From Cristatella mucedo (lineage: Eukaryota; Bryozoa; Phylactolaemata; Cristatellidae), in NCBI GenBank assembly GCA_009760855.2, contig WPIO01000543.1:1-28258 (forward strand): a DNA stretch of 28,258 bases, written 5' to 3'. Position 1 is the first letter of the stretch. Each line of letters opens with the position of its first letter. Both the position numbers and the translations under genes were made by a program. The notes under the pieces were generated by a model that saw nothing but the letters and a program-made list of their open reading frames with translations, did no database searches and was not told where the DNA came from. This document shows, in pieces, positions 1-10,161 of this stretch.

Positions 1-1199
1 AAAACTAACTAGTACATCATCAACGATCAGCCGCACTTTAACTTTAAACTTAAATCGGTTAATGCATAATCGTATTGGTTTTTCACTAGGTTTACTCTTA
101 ACAGCCAACTTAATTACATACATGTTTATGTAATTGTTTCTAACTAAAATTGCTTATTATCTGGTTAATATAGTTGCTTAAATCAACGGATATTTTTATT
201 CACAATTGCAAGGGAGTAAACGAATTCTCCACATATATGCTGCTACATCAGTGAGAGATTCTTGACAGAAGAGTAGTGTCTTCCAATTACTACATTTATT
301 GAACAGTGCTGTATATTCCTTCGCCTGACTAAGGTGAAGGCCTTCAGCAAGAACTATGGGGATAAATTTGAATATCCAAATCTTCAGTCAGCAATGTAAC
401 CTGTACAGTGCTGAACTTAGGTCGGAGTTCCTGGTCCACCTGTGATACTTTACGACATTAATTCCTTGCTTGTCATCGAACGCCCACTCTGCCCTTTCGT
501 CTGCTCGTCTGCTCGCATGCTTAACTCCTAAACTCACATTTCTGCAGCAGGCACCGCAGCTGGACAGTATCAGCCGGCATACCTCCAACGAAGCCCAGCT
601 CGTCGAGTGACCCGCCTCCTGATCAACTTCTGTCTCTTTCCAAGTCGCTACCAGCAGCCGCATTGCCTGCTAAACAAGCTTTGCTTCGTCTTTCGCTCCA
701 GCACCGTCGTCCTTTGCTCCTTCCGGGGCCCCTCTGCTGATCGATTAGGCCTCCCACCTTTTGCTTTGTGACTTTGTGGACCTCTGGTTGTCTGGCGTAC
801 GGACAGTGTTCAGGCATATTAGTGGTCATGCTTTTTGGCATCAGCCATCCTCCTCAGTGGAGGGTGGCTGTCGCTCGCCCGTGGCATGTGCAGGGCCTTT
901 GAGCGGCCGAAGCCTCACCGGTGCAGAGCACTTTACACCTTCTAAACAGGTCTACTCCGGGAGGGCCGTGACCTTGGGACATAAGATGTCCCTCCAACCT
1001 GCAGTGGTTGTAGGCCACCAACCGTACGAAGGCCTTCCGGGAGGTTCTTCTTCTCCTGCCGAAAGTAATCTGCGGCAATTTAGCGACCTGCTCCTCACAC
1101 TGGGATGTCGAATCAAAGGCAGGGACAGTCGATATCGACCGCCTTGACGCTCTCCCACAAAACACGGTCCCACTTCGACTGGCGAAGGGCACCAGCCTG
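1..1199. other. No gene recognised; 5' flank of RT remnant
   Basis: The first 400 bases are AT-rich and show nothing. From about 480 the composition becomes GC-richer and continues into the reverse transcriptase remnant at 1,200, so 480-1,199 is probably the decayed upstream part of the same LINE. A short plus-strand stretch near 764-828 has one Cys followed by an R-H-I-S-G-H string, which faintly recalls the N-terminal C2H2 fingers of R2/NeSL elements. The second Cys is absent, so I do not call a finger. Confidence 0.35.
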
Positions 1200-1740
1200 A
1201 TGTTACCACTGTCTGAGGACGACATCGCAGCATGCCCTCCAAGAGCTCCTAACACCTCTCCCGGAGCTGACCTGTATAATATCGCCACCTGCAATTCGTT
1301 GACCCTGGATGCAATCCTTTTGTCTGCGTCCTGCATAGGTGCCTCCACGTCGGGGACGACCCTTCAGCTTGGCAGTCGGGTCTCACAATCTTGATCCACA
1401 AGAAGGGCGACGACAGGCTACCCGGCAACTTTCGACCGAGCACGCTGTTCCTTAATCTACATAAGCTGCTCTCCGGCTGGTTGGCTGCAAGGCTGAGCAA
1501 GCATGCATGCGGCGTGGACTGCTATATCCCCAGCAGAAGGACTCTGTGCCGGGCGTTGAGGGCTCCCTCAAGCAGTCCGTCCAAGCTGAGAGCACCTTTG
1601 AGGAGGCCGGGATCGGCACGACCCGGCGTGGTATACTCGGCGTTCCTTGACATGCAGATTGCCCTTAGCAGCATTCTTCACGTCTCTCTGCTCCGTGTGC
1701 TGCATCACGCCAGAGTAGACAAGGGCTTCTGCTGATTCGT
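1200..1740 (+). pseudogene. Decayed R2/NeSL-type LINE reverse transcriptase
   Basis: This is the fingers-to-palm part of a non-LTR reverse transcriptase, broken by stops and at least two frameshifts. A first piece has a P-N-T-S-P-G-A-D string (about 1,236-1,270), the usual S-P-G-x-D-G motif. From 1,280 to about 1,516 one frame reads through A-W-Q-S-G-L, I-L-I-H-K-K-G-D and G-N-F-R-P, then L-H-K-L-L-S-G-W-L-A-A-R-L. A shifted frame (about 1,523-1,620) gives P-Q-Q-K-D-S-V-P-G-V-E-G, and the first frame returns with F-L-D-M-Q-I-A-L-S-S-I and L-H-H-A-R-V-D-K-G-F (1,645-1,735). The P-G-V-E-G plus L-D-M-x-x-A order is what I know from the R2/NeSL/Hero group. The catalytic FADD block and any endonuclease are not visible, so the copy is dead. 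Clade assignment is tentative; reverse transcriptase identity is firm. Confidence 0.75.
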
Positions 1741-2025
1741 GGTGCGTCTGTTTGTGCTGTCAAGCCGGCTGTCCAGAAGCTGAGCATGCAGTTCTGGCCG
1801 GAAATGTGCTGAGATGTCGCCCGCCGATGTAAGAAGCCGTGCCTACTTCCATCTCCTTGCACGGACGACAAACGAGATGCCAGAGAATGTGTCAGTGACT
1901 AACCTCGGACCCCTGCAGGGTCTGGGCAAGCATAGGCCTGTGGCTTGTGGTTCTCTGTGCATAGCTCAGATCGGTGGGCTCCCTGGCACACTGCAAAGGC
2001 AGGCAGACTGGTAGTGGCTGAGGGT
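1741..2025. other. Uninterpreted sequence between RT remnant and repeat A
   Basis: GC-rich sequence with no sustained frame. It may be the eroded 3' portion of the LINE upstream, because the composition does not change across 1,740, but no palm motif can be read. Confidence 0.3.
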
Positions 2026-2262
2026 CAGGCCTGTGCACGGCTGTGGTCTGACGGCTGTGGTTTATCCACAGGCCTGCTCTGTCCTCCAGCCGACTCACAG
2101 GATGAGTTGTGGTTGGGAGGGAGTGAGGGAGGAGGGGACTCAAACCTGAGAGGGCTGTTGTGTCTGGGGAGCCCTGCAGGCTCACGTGTGAATATACGTT
2201 CCTGAGAACCAGCTTTGGCGTCCTGCCTGTGCCAGCGTTCGTACTCAGTTGGAAGAGCACTG
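2026..2262 (+). repeat. Dispersed repeat, copy A
   Basis: This stretch matches 16,890-17,122 along most of its length in the same orientation. Shared landmarks, in order, are GCTGTGGTCTG, GGCTGTGGTTTAT followed by CACAGGCC or TACAGGCC, GAG(T/C)TGTGGTTGGGA, a GGGGAC-CAA-CCT block, and a pyrimidine-rich TCTGCCTG or TCCTGCCTG end. There is no coding frame common to both copies. The family is unnamed here; it could be the 3' part of a LINE or a SINE body. Confidence 0.7.
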
Positions 2263-3872
2263 TTTAATCTACAGGGCCGAAATTGAGCAGACCTGTTCAT
2301 CCCTTGATAGGAACCTTCGCTTACTACAAGCAAGCCTTCTCGCCCCCCCCCCGGCCTAAGCACAATGCCTTGTGAACTTTCCATCTGCTACGGCTCGATT
2401 AATACTGTCGGGCGCGGTTGGTATCTAAGGCTGCCCTGCTTCCAACAGAGAAGACTTTAGGAGCTCTGCCGGTTTTGATCTAAGTTCCATTTGAATGGCA
2501 ATAGCATTATGTGTGTCTATTTATCTTTAGTAAGAGTTTATGTGGATATATCTACGCGTACTAGCTCATATATTTTTTATTTGCGACGAAAATAATCTAG
2601 TTGACATAAAATTAAATAGCTGCCCTGTTCATTCGTAGCATCGCCATGTAAGGGCATGAGGGAAAACGTGATGTAGATGAAGGTTTCACAAGATTGGTGC
2701 TGTGATTGAAGCTCCCGTACAATCTCTCTAGTGTCACGGAAAAAGACTCACTTTTAAAAATGGTGACATTGAGCTTGTTGCTCTCCTTCTTAAAAAAATG
2801 GGGTGATTTCGAACGTCGTGCGGGACCAATATCGCTTCGGCCGAGAAATGATGATGGATGTTGACGCTTCCCTCCATGTTAAGTCAGTTATGATGTGGTG
2901 GAATAATCTACCTTTGGTTATTAAATGAGAAGAGCAATCTAGAGACATTTTGCTAATCAAGCATATGTTCAGAAGACATAATTTTAGCAAAGAATGCGAT
3001 GACACTTAAACAGTTTAACTGCTCAGGCATGGCAAATCTCGATGAAAACATTACGTAGGACTCATAATGTTTGACCGGCTCTGTAATTTCAGAATCTTGA
3101 CCGCTTCTTTTCGTGTACAGTAATCAGAGTTTACCTCTCTATGAATTCTCGTTGTCATTACGTGGCTACATTGAAAAAATGGTTGAAATTTGTTACTATT
3201 AATTTCAGTTTTGATAGTGCCGCAAGCAGCACCACAGCTGACAGTATCAATTTACATTACTGATTCATGACGTGGTCCTGAATTGGGATACATATGGACC
3301 AGTTAGATCACGATATATGGCTTTGATGCACGCAAATTCAAACTCGTATTGCACTCAGCCTGTTCTTCTGTGAGTGTTAAAGGTGAGCTTTTGTGCTAAC
3401 AGACTAGTGCTGGACGGAAGAAGACCTCTATGGCTGTCGAATAGATGGTTCATCGCTAAGGAAATTAAGCCATTAGTGCTCATTACTGCGGCATTACTTC
3501 CAGGCTCAGATATCTTTGGTTTTTATCTTTGGCCTGCGTGTGTCGTGTGTAGCCTCAGCTCTTTGCTAGAGCGGTGTGTAGAGGTGTCAGCTTTATCGGT
3601 ATTTTTGAGGCATCACCAAGGACTAATGCATTTACGAGCATGGTATTTCGTGGTCTACGGACTTATGTGAGAAAGCCACTGAGTAATTATAAGACCTGTA
3701 TTAAATTGCATTATTTGCATATTTCAGGTGTCATAATTGTTAGAATTTTAGTAATGGCACTGCGTTCCAGACGTCGAGAACTGACTGACCACCATTTATC
3801 GCTTTAACATGTGTCACATACGTGCACATTTACACGTGTCAGATACAGGCATTTCAAATGCAATTAACTGAA
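2263..3872. other. No gene recognised
   Basis: AT-rich intergenic-looking sequence. Small ORFs at 3,374-3,670 and 3,574-3,807 have no recognisable motif and no codon pattern that persuades me. A C-only run of 11 lies at about 2,342-2,352. A splice-acceptor-like string (TTGCATATTTCAG) ends at 3,727, but no convincing exon follows it. Confidence 0.4.
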
Positions 3873-4123
3873 CGGATGATGACTCAGTACATGAAGCGAG
3901 TGACGATTACAATGATGATAACGGAGTTCTTACCAAATTTCAAGCCTGTGATATAGCCGAGTAAGATGCAGATGATACTGATAGTGATATGAGCCCTTAT
4001 TATGAGTCTTTATATAGTTCAGTTCTGTTCAGTCGGCTATTGAATAAAAATACTTTTTCCGGCAAAAAATTGATTCCGAAACTTAATGGGGAGCTTATCC
4101 ATCGATGGGCTTATCATTCACGG
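3873..4123 (+). pseudogene. Acidic coding-like stretch with an internal stop
   Basis: One plus-strand frame runs about 83 codons with a single internal TAA (3,960-3,962). It begins with an Asp/Ser-rich acidic part (D-D-D-S, then D-D-Y-N-D-D-N) and a second acidic block (D-A-D-D-T-D-S-D), followed by a basic part containing G-K-K-L-I-P-K-L and H-R-W-A-Y. It could be the relic of a transposase or a single-copy gene fragment. Acidic N-terminal regions occur in piggyBac-type transposases, but no catalytic motif is present here, so no family is assigned. Confidence 0.22.
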
Positions 4124-4694
<571 letters not shown>

Positions 4695-4712
4695 CTGGGT
4701 AAAGTGCAGAAG

Positions 4713-4848
4713 AGCCTCGACAGTCTTAGCCCAGGGGTAACGTGCAAGCTCTCCATGACCCTGGTCTTGCGTTTGATTCTTGCAATGGGCAATCGTTTAT
4801 TGTAACCACTGCAAGCGCTGCGGATAGCCTTGAAGACCCTGCTATTGT
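4713..4848 (+). repeat. tRNA-derived SINE, copy 1 (diverged)
   Basis: Internal RNA polymerase III promoter-like boxes lie at the right spacing: TAGCCCAGGGG (box A, 4,727-4,737) and CGTTTGATTC (box B, about 4,770). They are followed by the family core around 4,807-4,830, AACCACTGCAAGCGCTG then ATAGCC, and a T-rich end. The body matches the copies at 5,881 and 9,000. Box B has lost the canonical TTCGA, so the copy is probably not transcribed. Confidence 0.7.
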
Positions 4849-5640
4849 TTTTCTTTTTAGATGGAGTGGCAACTTTTTAAGCGACCCCCTTCTTAACCTG
4901 CAAAGTTGAGCAAGCTAGCCACGACAGTGGGCACGCTAGGGTTTTGTCGATATCACGCATTTTCAGCTTAAATAGCCGGTTTAATAAAGATAAACGTTAC
5001 CAGGAGAGGTGTGTTTAATATAAATTACAATATCCCGCTTGAGATTATGAATACAGAATATATATATATATGAATATTTTCAGAAATCATCTAAAACACA
5101 AAAGTCAAAAACATAAGGTCGAAGTGAGTTTCAAAGAAATCCAAAGATTAGTCTTACGGACACGAGAGGCAATTTTCAGGCTTCTGCAAAAATTTGACTG
5201 AACTGGCAAAAAGATTTATAAAGAGACGCTACGGAGAGGCCTAGATACATGAGAATATAAATTGATGCTGACAAGCGACAAAATTGGTAAACCAGTACCT
5301 CAATAGAAACCGGACGTGTCCTACCTTCGCTCGCTAGACGGTATTTGTCGTGGAAGTTTTCGCTGTGTTGCCTGGTACGGTGTCTTTAAGAGCCACAAGT
5401 CTTGTCCAAAACACTTCTATCCTAGTTTTTTAGTGCGGATTTCCCCATGCCGGCACCGATTCCGAGCTAGGTGTTAAATGAGGACAAACAAAATTTAGAT
5501 TCAACACTTCGTTTAGGTAGCGGCTGCATTGGCTCACTTGGTAAGAAACATGCTCACCAATGACCAGAAGAGCGTGTGCATTTCTAATAACAACAACAAT
5601 ACGTTTGGTATTGCACCCTAAGAGAACTCAATATTTCTCT
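4849..5640. other. No gene recognised; possible SINE head
   Basis: Mostly featureless. At about 5,529-5,575 the string GGCTCACTTGGTAAGAAAC, followed by a CACCAATGACC block, resembles the box-A half of the SINE family at 9,014, but no box B follows. It may be a truncated copy. A short TATATATATATA run lies near 5,059. Confidence 0.35.
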
Positions 5641-5645
5641 AGGCA

Positions 5646-5685
5646 CGTGTGTGTGAGTGTGTGTGTGTGTATGTGAGTGTGAGCG
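5646..5685. repeat. Short imperfect (GT)n microsatellite
   Basis: About 40 bases of GT repeats interrupted by A residues (GTGTGTGAGTGTGTG pattern). The Val/Cys-rich ORF that begins here is a by-product of the repeat. Confidence 0.85.
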
Positions 5686-5880
5686 ACAACCCCACCATCT
5701 CTCACGAAAAGCTTTGCCAACGGGTTATTGACACTTTTGGGCTGGTCGGTGGGCTAAATAAAGCTACTATCTCACGTATTTTGAGTGAGGACTCGAGCTA
5801 TTTAGCTGTGAATTTGGCTCGGGCCGTATGCCGAAATTGAGATCGCCAAAGCATTAGCCCAGCTCATGACACTGCATTCG

Positions 5881-6036
5881 CCAACCGGTTTCTGCAGCAC
5901 TAAGCATGACCTTGGCGCGAGGTCGTGGGTTCGAATTCTGTGGTGAGCGATCCTATATCACCACTGCAAGCGGTGGTGATAGCCATCAAGTCTCTTCTGT
6001 CGCTATACAAAAAGAGGCTGTTAAATCAGCTAGTAA
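5881..6036 (+). repeat. tRNA-derived SINE, copy 2
   Basis: Box B is almost canonical (GGTTCGAATTC at 5,928-5,938). The conserved core at 5,957-5,980 is a 24-base near-perfect inverted repeat (arms ATCACCAC and GTGGTGAT around TGCAAGCG). It is followed by ATAGCCATCAAG, a CTCTTCTGTCGC block and a GAGGCTGTTAAATCAGCTAG terminus. The core and terminus match copy 3 closely. Box A is weak (AGCACTAAGCAT near 5,896). Confidence 0.8.
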
Positions 6037-6200
6037 TTTGTTTAGGCCTGTGGGGCTGACATCCCTAATACATCGACAAATACACGAACGCCCGATGTTG
6101 GACTCGAACTCATTATCATTCTGCTATCGAAAACGTCCCCCACACTGCGAAAACAGCGAGTCTAACATTACGAACGATATACTTCCGGTTTCGTTACATG
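6037..6200 (-). repeat. Possible second tRNA-like element, inverted
   Basis: Reading the minus strand, GAGTTCGAGTCC (6,097-6,108) is a good box B. A GATAGCAGAATGA string upstream of it could be the box-A side, though it is not canonical. This would be a tRNA-like unit facing away from SINE copy 2. No cloverleaf with an anticodon could be folded by eye. Confidence 0.3.
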
Positions 6201-6679
6201 CTCGGTAGCCTCTCGCTAAGCAATAGTCAACTCCGGCGGCCCCACCAGTGATGAATAACTGTGCATAAATAAATTCTTGTTTTATACGAATCAAATAATC
6301 TACTGAACATGCGAGAACTCAAACTTCATGTAGTATTCTATTAATTTACTACTTTTTTTCATACCTCAGCCTGTCGGTCATAGGTCATGATCAAAAGCCA
6401 GTAGTGAGTATACAATGCATGACGGGAAGCTATCCGCTCAGTGACGTAAGCAACACTTCCTGGGAACTCGTGCGTCCTACTGTGTTAATGCCGTACCAGT
6501 GCGATGCCGTTCACTGGTATGGGATTCATGTTGATATTTCGTAGCTGACAAAAGTTACTCTGCCAAAAAGGCCTACGTGTTGGGCTCACACTTCTAACGG
6601 GCGGGAGGAGACTCCGGCGAAACGTTAGGGGATTTGAACTAGTCGAGTTTAGCGTCGCCAGAATATACGCTAATGCTGC
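6201..6679. other. No gene recognised
   Basis: Featureless stretch. It moves from AT-rich sequence (6,240-6,360) to the edge of the CpG-rich block at 6,680. Confidence 0.4.
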
Positions 6680-7250
6680 CACGTGCCGAGTGGCGAGTGT
6701 GCCGCAATCTTCGCTCTCTTGCCCCGCCGGTCAGAGCGCCTCGTTCGAAGGAGCGGCCGTTCCATTTCGCCAACGCCCACCGATCGTGAAGGTGCACGGC
6801 CAATCGGAGGCCGCCAGCACGCGGTGGCCACGTTTCGAGCTTTATTAGTCCGAGCTGCTACTGCGGCACACGCCGACGTTGCTGGCTGTCGGCGCTCTAC
6901 GCTGCCGAAATGCCGACGAGTCTCGCCGGGCTTGTCGCGCCAAACGCTTGCTGCGCCCGGCGCTAGAGCGACTTCGCTGAGGCGACTCCCCTGGCGAGCC
7001 GCCTCGTCTCTTCTTCGCCGCCGACGGCTGCTGGCAGCTGACGCGTATCGCTCGCATGTGCTGTTGAATGCCGGCGCGCAGAGCGTGCGTCCGACACTTT
7101 TAGTATCTCCAGAGTGCTCCGAAGTGCTGCCGCCGGCGGTGGTTACGCTCACTGTGTACGTGCCGTAGCTGGCCTCCGACACTTTTAGTATCTCCAGTGT
7201 CGCTCTCAGATGATCTCCAGCGTCCTGAACAGCGTAAGCGTTAAGCAAAA
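6680..7250. promoter_or_regulatory. CpG-rich block (island-like)
   Basis: About 570 bases much richer in G+C and in CG dinucleotides than anything around it (for example GCGCCCGGCGC and CCGCCGGCGG). The surrounding window is AT-rich and CpG-poor. Both strands stay open for more than 150 codons, as GC-rich DNA tends to, so the long frames at 6,683-7,168 (+) and 6,670-7,248 (-) are not by themselves evidence of a gene. It may be a promoter or exon region, or DNA of different origin. Confidence 0.6.
7100..7224 (-). CDS. Candidate exon: C-terminal half of an immunoglobulin domain
   Basis: On the minus strand a splice acceptor (TTACGCTGTTCAG) ends at 7,225. The exon then reads D-A-G-D-H-L-R-A-T-L-E-I-L-K-V, followed by S-Y-G-T-Y-T-V-S-V and A-G-G-S-T-S. 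This is the E strand, F strand and G strand pattern of I-set domains: the L-x-I-x-x-V and G-x-Y-x-V spacing is right, with Val where many domains have Cys, as in titin-like intracellular domains. The N-terminal half would lie on an exon at higher coordinates and I could not find it. The frame continues into an Arg-rich stretch that is probably not protein. A 23-base string inside the exon (7,175-7,197) recurs at 7,090-7,112 in another frame. A chance resemblance in GC-rich DNA is the main alternative. Confidence 0.4.
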
Positions 7251-8422
7251 CGAGGTTGGACTATTTTTTTGCGTTTGAATATCAGCTGCTAGGAAAGCAT
7301 CCGACACCACCACCAGCAAAAAAATATATATCTCCCATGCAATAACGGCAGCTAGAAAAAGCATTCTCTTCGCTCGCTTTTCCCAGACAGAGATCAAAGG
7401 TCGTCAGCTCTGGCATTTCGGTCGCTATTTTAATACCCGAGATCCGGCTGCTGCAGTTAAGGACGACATCCACGTGACCAGTGCGACACGCCCGCTCTAG
7501 CCGTCGCAGCCGTTGTAGCACTATTACTGCTAGGCAGAGCCGCACCTTCGCCAATGGACAGAAGCGGTTTCTTTTATGCGACTCTTTTAACGCCATGTCC
7601 GACTTCGGGAAAGCGTGAAATAGCACATACAGACACGGCGCTTCTGCTTTGCGCCTCTCCACAGATTCGGTTAGATGCTTGGCTTTTAACAAAGGATATG
7701 CTGCTAATCACAGTAACTTTTACTCGGGTAAGTGGTTAGCGAATTTGCAACCTCAACAATGACGTATTTGTACGTATGTAACTGTGTAAGCGCCTGCACA
7801 GTCCTCATTAATGTCGGTTATGACTAACTGGATGGAATACGACAGATATTAGCACAGAGAAAAGCAGCAGCTTCGTCGAAGCAGACATGTGTTTTTTCGC
7901 TCAACAGCGACTGACTGCTCCCTGCGTGACCCGTGTTGTGGATTTGAGCCCTTCAGTGGACGATCCTTTGTTGCTAACTGCAAGCTGCGGCGGTAGTTCT
8001 TGAATCTCTAATGCTGCTTTACAAATGAGGCTTTCCAATTGGCTAATTTGTATTACTATTATAATTGACGTAACGGAAGGTCGCAGCTACATGCCTGCTT
8101 ACCGTTGTACGGCCTTGGGGCGGCATTAAAATGGTGCGGCTGCGCTACTCAGCTTTGGTGAGTCTCAACAAAAATCTTGCCTTTAGTCGGCGAAACTGCT
8201 ATCGCACTGACCCAGAGCCAGTCGCTTACTAGTCGGCTCGACTTGACTTCGGTCGTTCCATGTCCATTAGCATGTAGGTCATCCGGTTCAATCTTATTTG
8301 TCAAGGACAATTCATCTCGAAGACATCCGTAAAATACCCGAATATCAGCTAGCGTGCGTACATGTATGTATGGTATGTGCGTATATGAACGCCAGCGTAC
8401 TGCAAAGCTAAAAGTCAACTAA
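7226..8422. other. No gene recognised; possible intron
   Basis: If the candidate exons on either side belong to one minus-strand gene, this is intron. A minus-strand frame at 8,149-8,330 ends with a sequence containing N-G-H-G-T-T-E-V and is followed by a donor-like CTAGTAAGC, but there is no supporting acceptor. Confidence 0.3.
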
Positions 8423-8690
8423 CCTGGGTTTGAGCGACCGGCGTAGCTTCGGATGCCTTGTTGCCGCGTCTCAGCGGACTGACATAGCTGACGATCCTGT
8501 TGTTTCTCAGCCACGTAATTTTGGCTGGCCAGACGGAAGACTTGACGAGGCAAGTGAGCATTGTAGACGCTCCTCTTGGAACGGCGGTTGACCCCAGGCA
8601 CTCGATCAGCGGCGGCTCTAAAAGTTACGAGGTCACTGACAATAGCCTTGACATTGGTCAAGGAAATGTCGCCTGGGCGATGGAACGATT
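8423..8690 (-). CDS. Candidate internal exon, function unknown
   Basis: A minus-strand frame of about 85 codons ends exactly at a good splice donor (CCCAG then GTTAGT, intron starting at 8,422). It is opened by possible acceptors at 8,672 (CCATCGCCCAG) or 8,640 (TATTGTCAG). The peptide is basic and Gln-rich, with a R-R-S-K-R-S-V-Y-N-A-H-L-P-R-Q-V stretch and E-K-Q-Q-D-R-Q. I recognise no domain. Amino-acid usage looks protein-like, but the support is only the frame and the donor. Confidence 0.28.
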
Positions 8691-8984
8691 CGTTCGTGGT
8701 CCTTCACTGCAGTGCGTAGAAGGCAATGGCTCCAGAAAGTGGCACCATTGCAAGACTGCAAGTAGGAAGCTAGCGTTATGGACTGCCTATTTCTAGAAAA
8801 GGATTGTATCGTCACTTCCGGTGCGGTAGGGCAATTACCGGCTCAATCGGAGAGTGACTCGAGTAAGGAGCAGCTACGGACTTGGCTACTGCAGGGACAC
8901 TCAGTCACACTCCCTCTCACCTTTAAACTGTCATACAAATTGGCATTCTTCTACCGATGTCGGCGTTTGCCGTTGGCTTCACTG

Positions 8985-9205
8985 AGCCACAGTAAGTCTA
9001 TGGTGAACCGTGATGGCACACTAGGTAAGGCGGTTGCTTTCACGACTTCGGTCCCGAGGTATTGGGTTCGATTCCTGCGGTGGGCGATTCTGTATTGCCA
9101 CTGCAAGCGGTGGTGATAGCCATAAAGGCTCTTCCGTCGCCATACAAAACGAGGCTGTTTAATCAGCTAGAATTTTTTATTTATTTTATTTATTAACTTT
9201 ATTTA
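8985..9205 (+). repeat. tRNA-derived SINE, copy 3 (best preserved)
   Basis: Box A is TGGCACACTAGG (9,014-9,025) and box B is GGTTCGATTCC (9,065-9,075), both close to the polymerase III consensus and about 40 bases apart, as in a tRNA. The family core (GCCACTGCAAGCGGTGGTGA, about 9,097-9,116) and terminus (GAGGCTGTTTAATCAGCTAG, 9,151-9,170) follow, and then a T-rich, (TTTA)-like tail to about 9,205. The 5' end is uncertain; it could start anywhere from about 8,985 to 9,010. This is the copy most likely to have kept its promoter. Confidence 0.85.
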
Positions 9206-10161
9206 TATAACTAAGGACCTTTGAAATACTCTACCGAGTGCTGGATCTATGAGCGCAGTCCAAGAATTTTTAGTTGATATCGAAGCTGCTTCGTTCCAAT
9301 TTTTTGCAACTTACATGATGGTTTGAAGTAGATGATGCAGACTTTGGAAAGTAGATTTTGTGGCGTATGCAGTGGTTACAAGTGTTCACGGCCCCCAAAG
9401 GCAAAAATAAGCCGTCTTCTGCCAAAGACGACTTTGTTGCTAAGGATTGAATACTTACAAGATTGAGAAAAACGATCAGTCTCATAGACAAGACACTGGC
9501 ACGCTTCAAATCGTAGTTGCTCAAACGCGTTCAATCCATGTCGTGTGGTGATAAAGTCTTATCCATCAGACCAATCACCAGTGGAATCTTACAATGCTCT
9601 GTTCTCGGTTCTTTGCAGTTATCCATTTATACCGATCCTCTGGTTCTTTCTGGAAAATAACTTCGCTACTTTGTTCCTACGTTTAAAGACTGTTGGCTAC
9701 AGAAGCCTTTGCTCTACGGGTCCTATGCTCTATAACTGCTGACTGTGGCACACCCTATCCAGCCATCCTGAGTTGCTACTTCCATGCTACTCACTTCCTC
9801 GAGAGCCTTCATGACTCAACTATGCTTCTCACTTTCCCTTTGTTTCATGTGGTAGAGTCTTTTGGCTACTGTGTACGTACCGAAAGCCATTTAAGCTGTG
9901 AGTGAGCTATATAAAACTTTTAGCGTACCACCCACTTCTGTGTGGCTGGCCAGTTCACTTAAGCGCCCAAGAAAGACGCTCCATGATTTGCTGGCACAGG
10001 CCACAAAGACCAACAGAAAAAAGAAAAGCGTCGAAACGGCTAAGAAGCCAGTCGTTTTCTTTTATTTGCCTCTTATCTGCAAATTACGGTACTGTCTGTG
10101 TGGCTGGCCAGCGACAAGGGTGGCACGAAAACAACTCTCATTCGAGCTTCCTAGCTGGTAA
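9206..10161. other. No gene recognised; short direct repeat
   Basis: A 16-base string CTGTGTGGCTGGCCAG occurs twice, at about 9,940 and 10,093. Two overlapping plus-strand ORFs (9,898-10,161 and 9,902-10,165) span this region without a recognisable motif. The sharp rise in A+T at 10,200 marks the start of the next block. Confidence 0.4.

Noticed and set aside
854-1348. 164-codon minus-strand ORF
   Set aside because: The plus strand over the second half carries recognisable reverse-transcriptase motifs. The minus-strand frame has no domain and is favoured by the GC-rich composition.
6683-7168. 161-codon plus-strand ORF in the CpG-rich block
   Set aside because: It is Arg/Ala-rich without motifs. 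The opposite strand is equally open, and the Ig-like pattern is on the minus strand.
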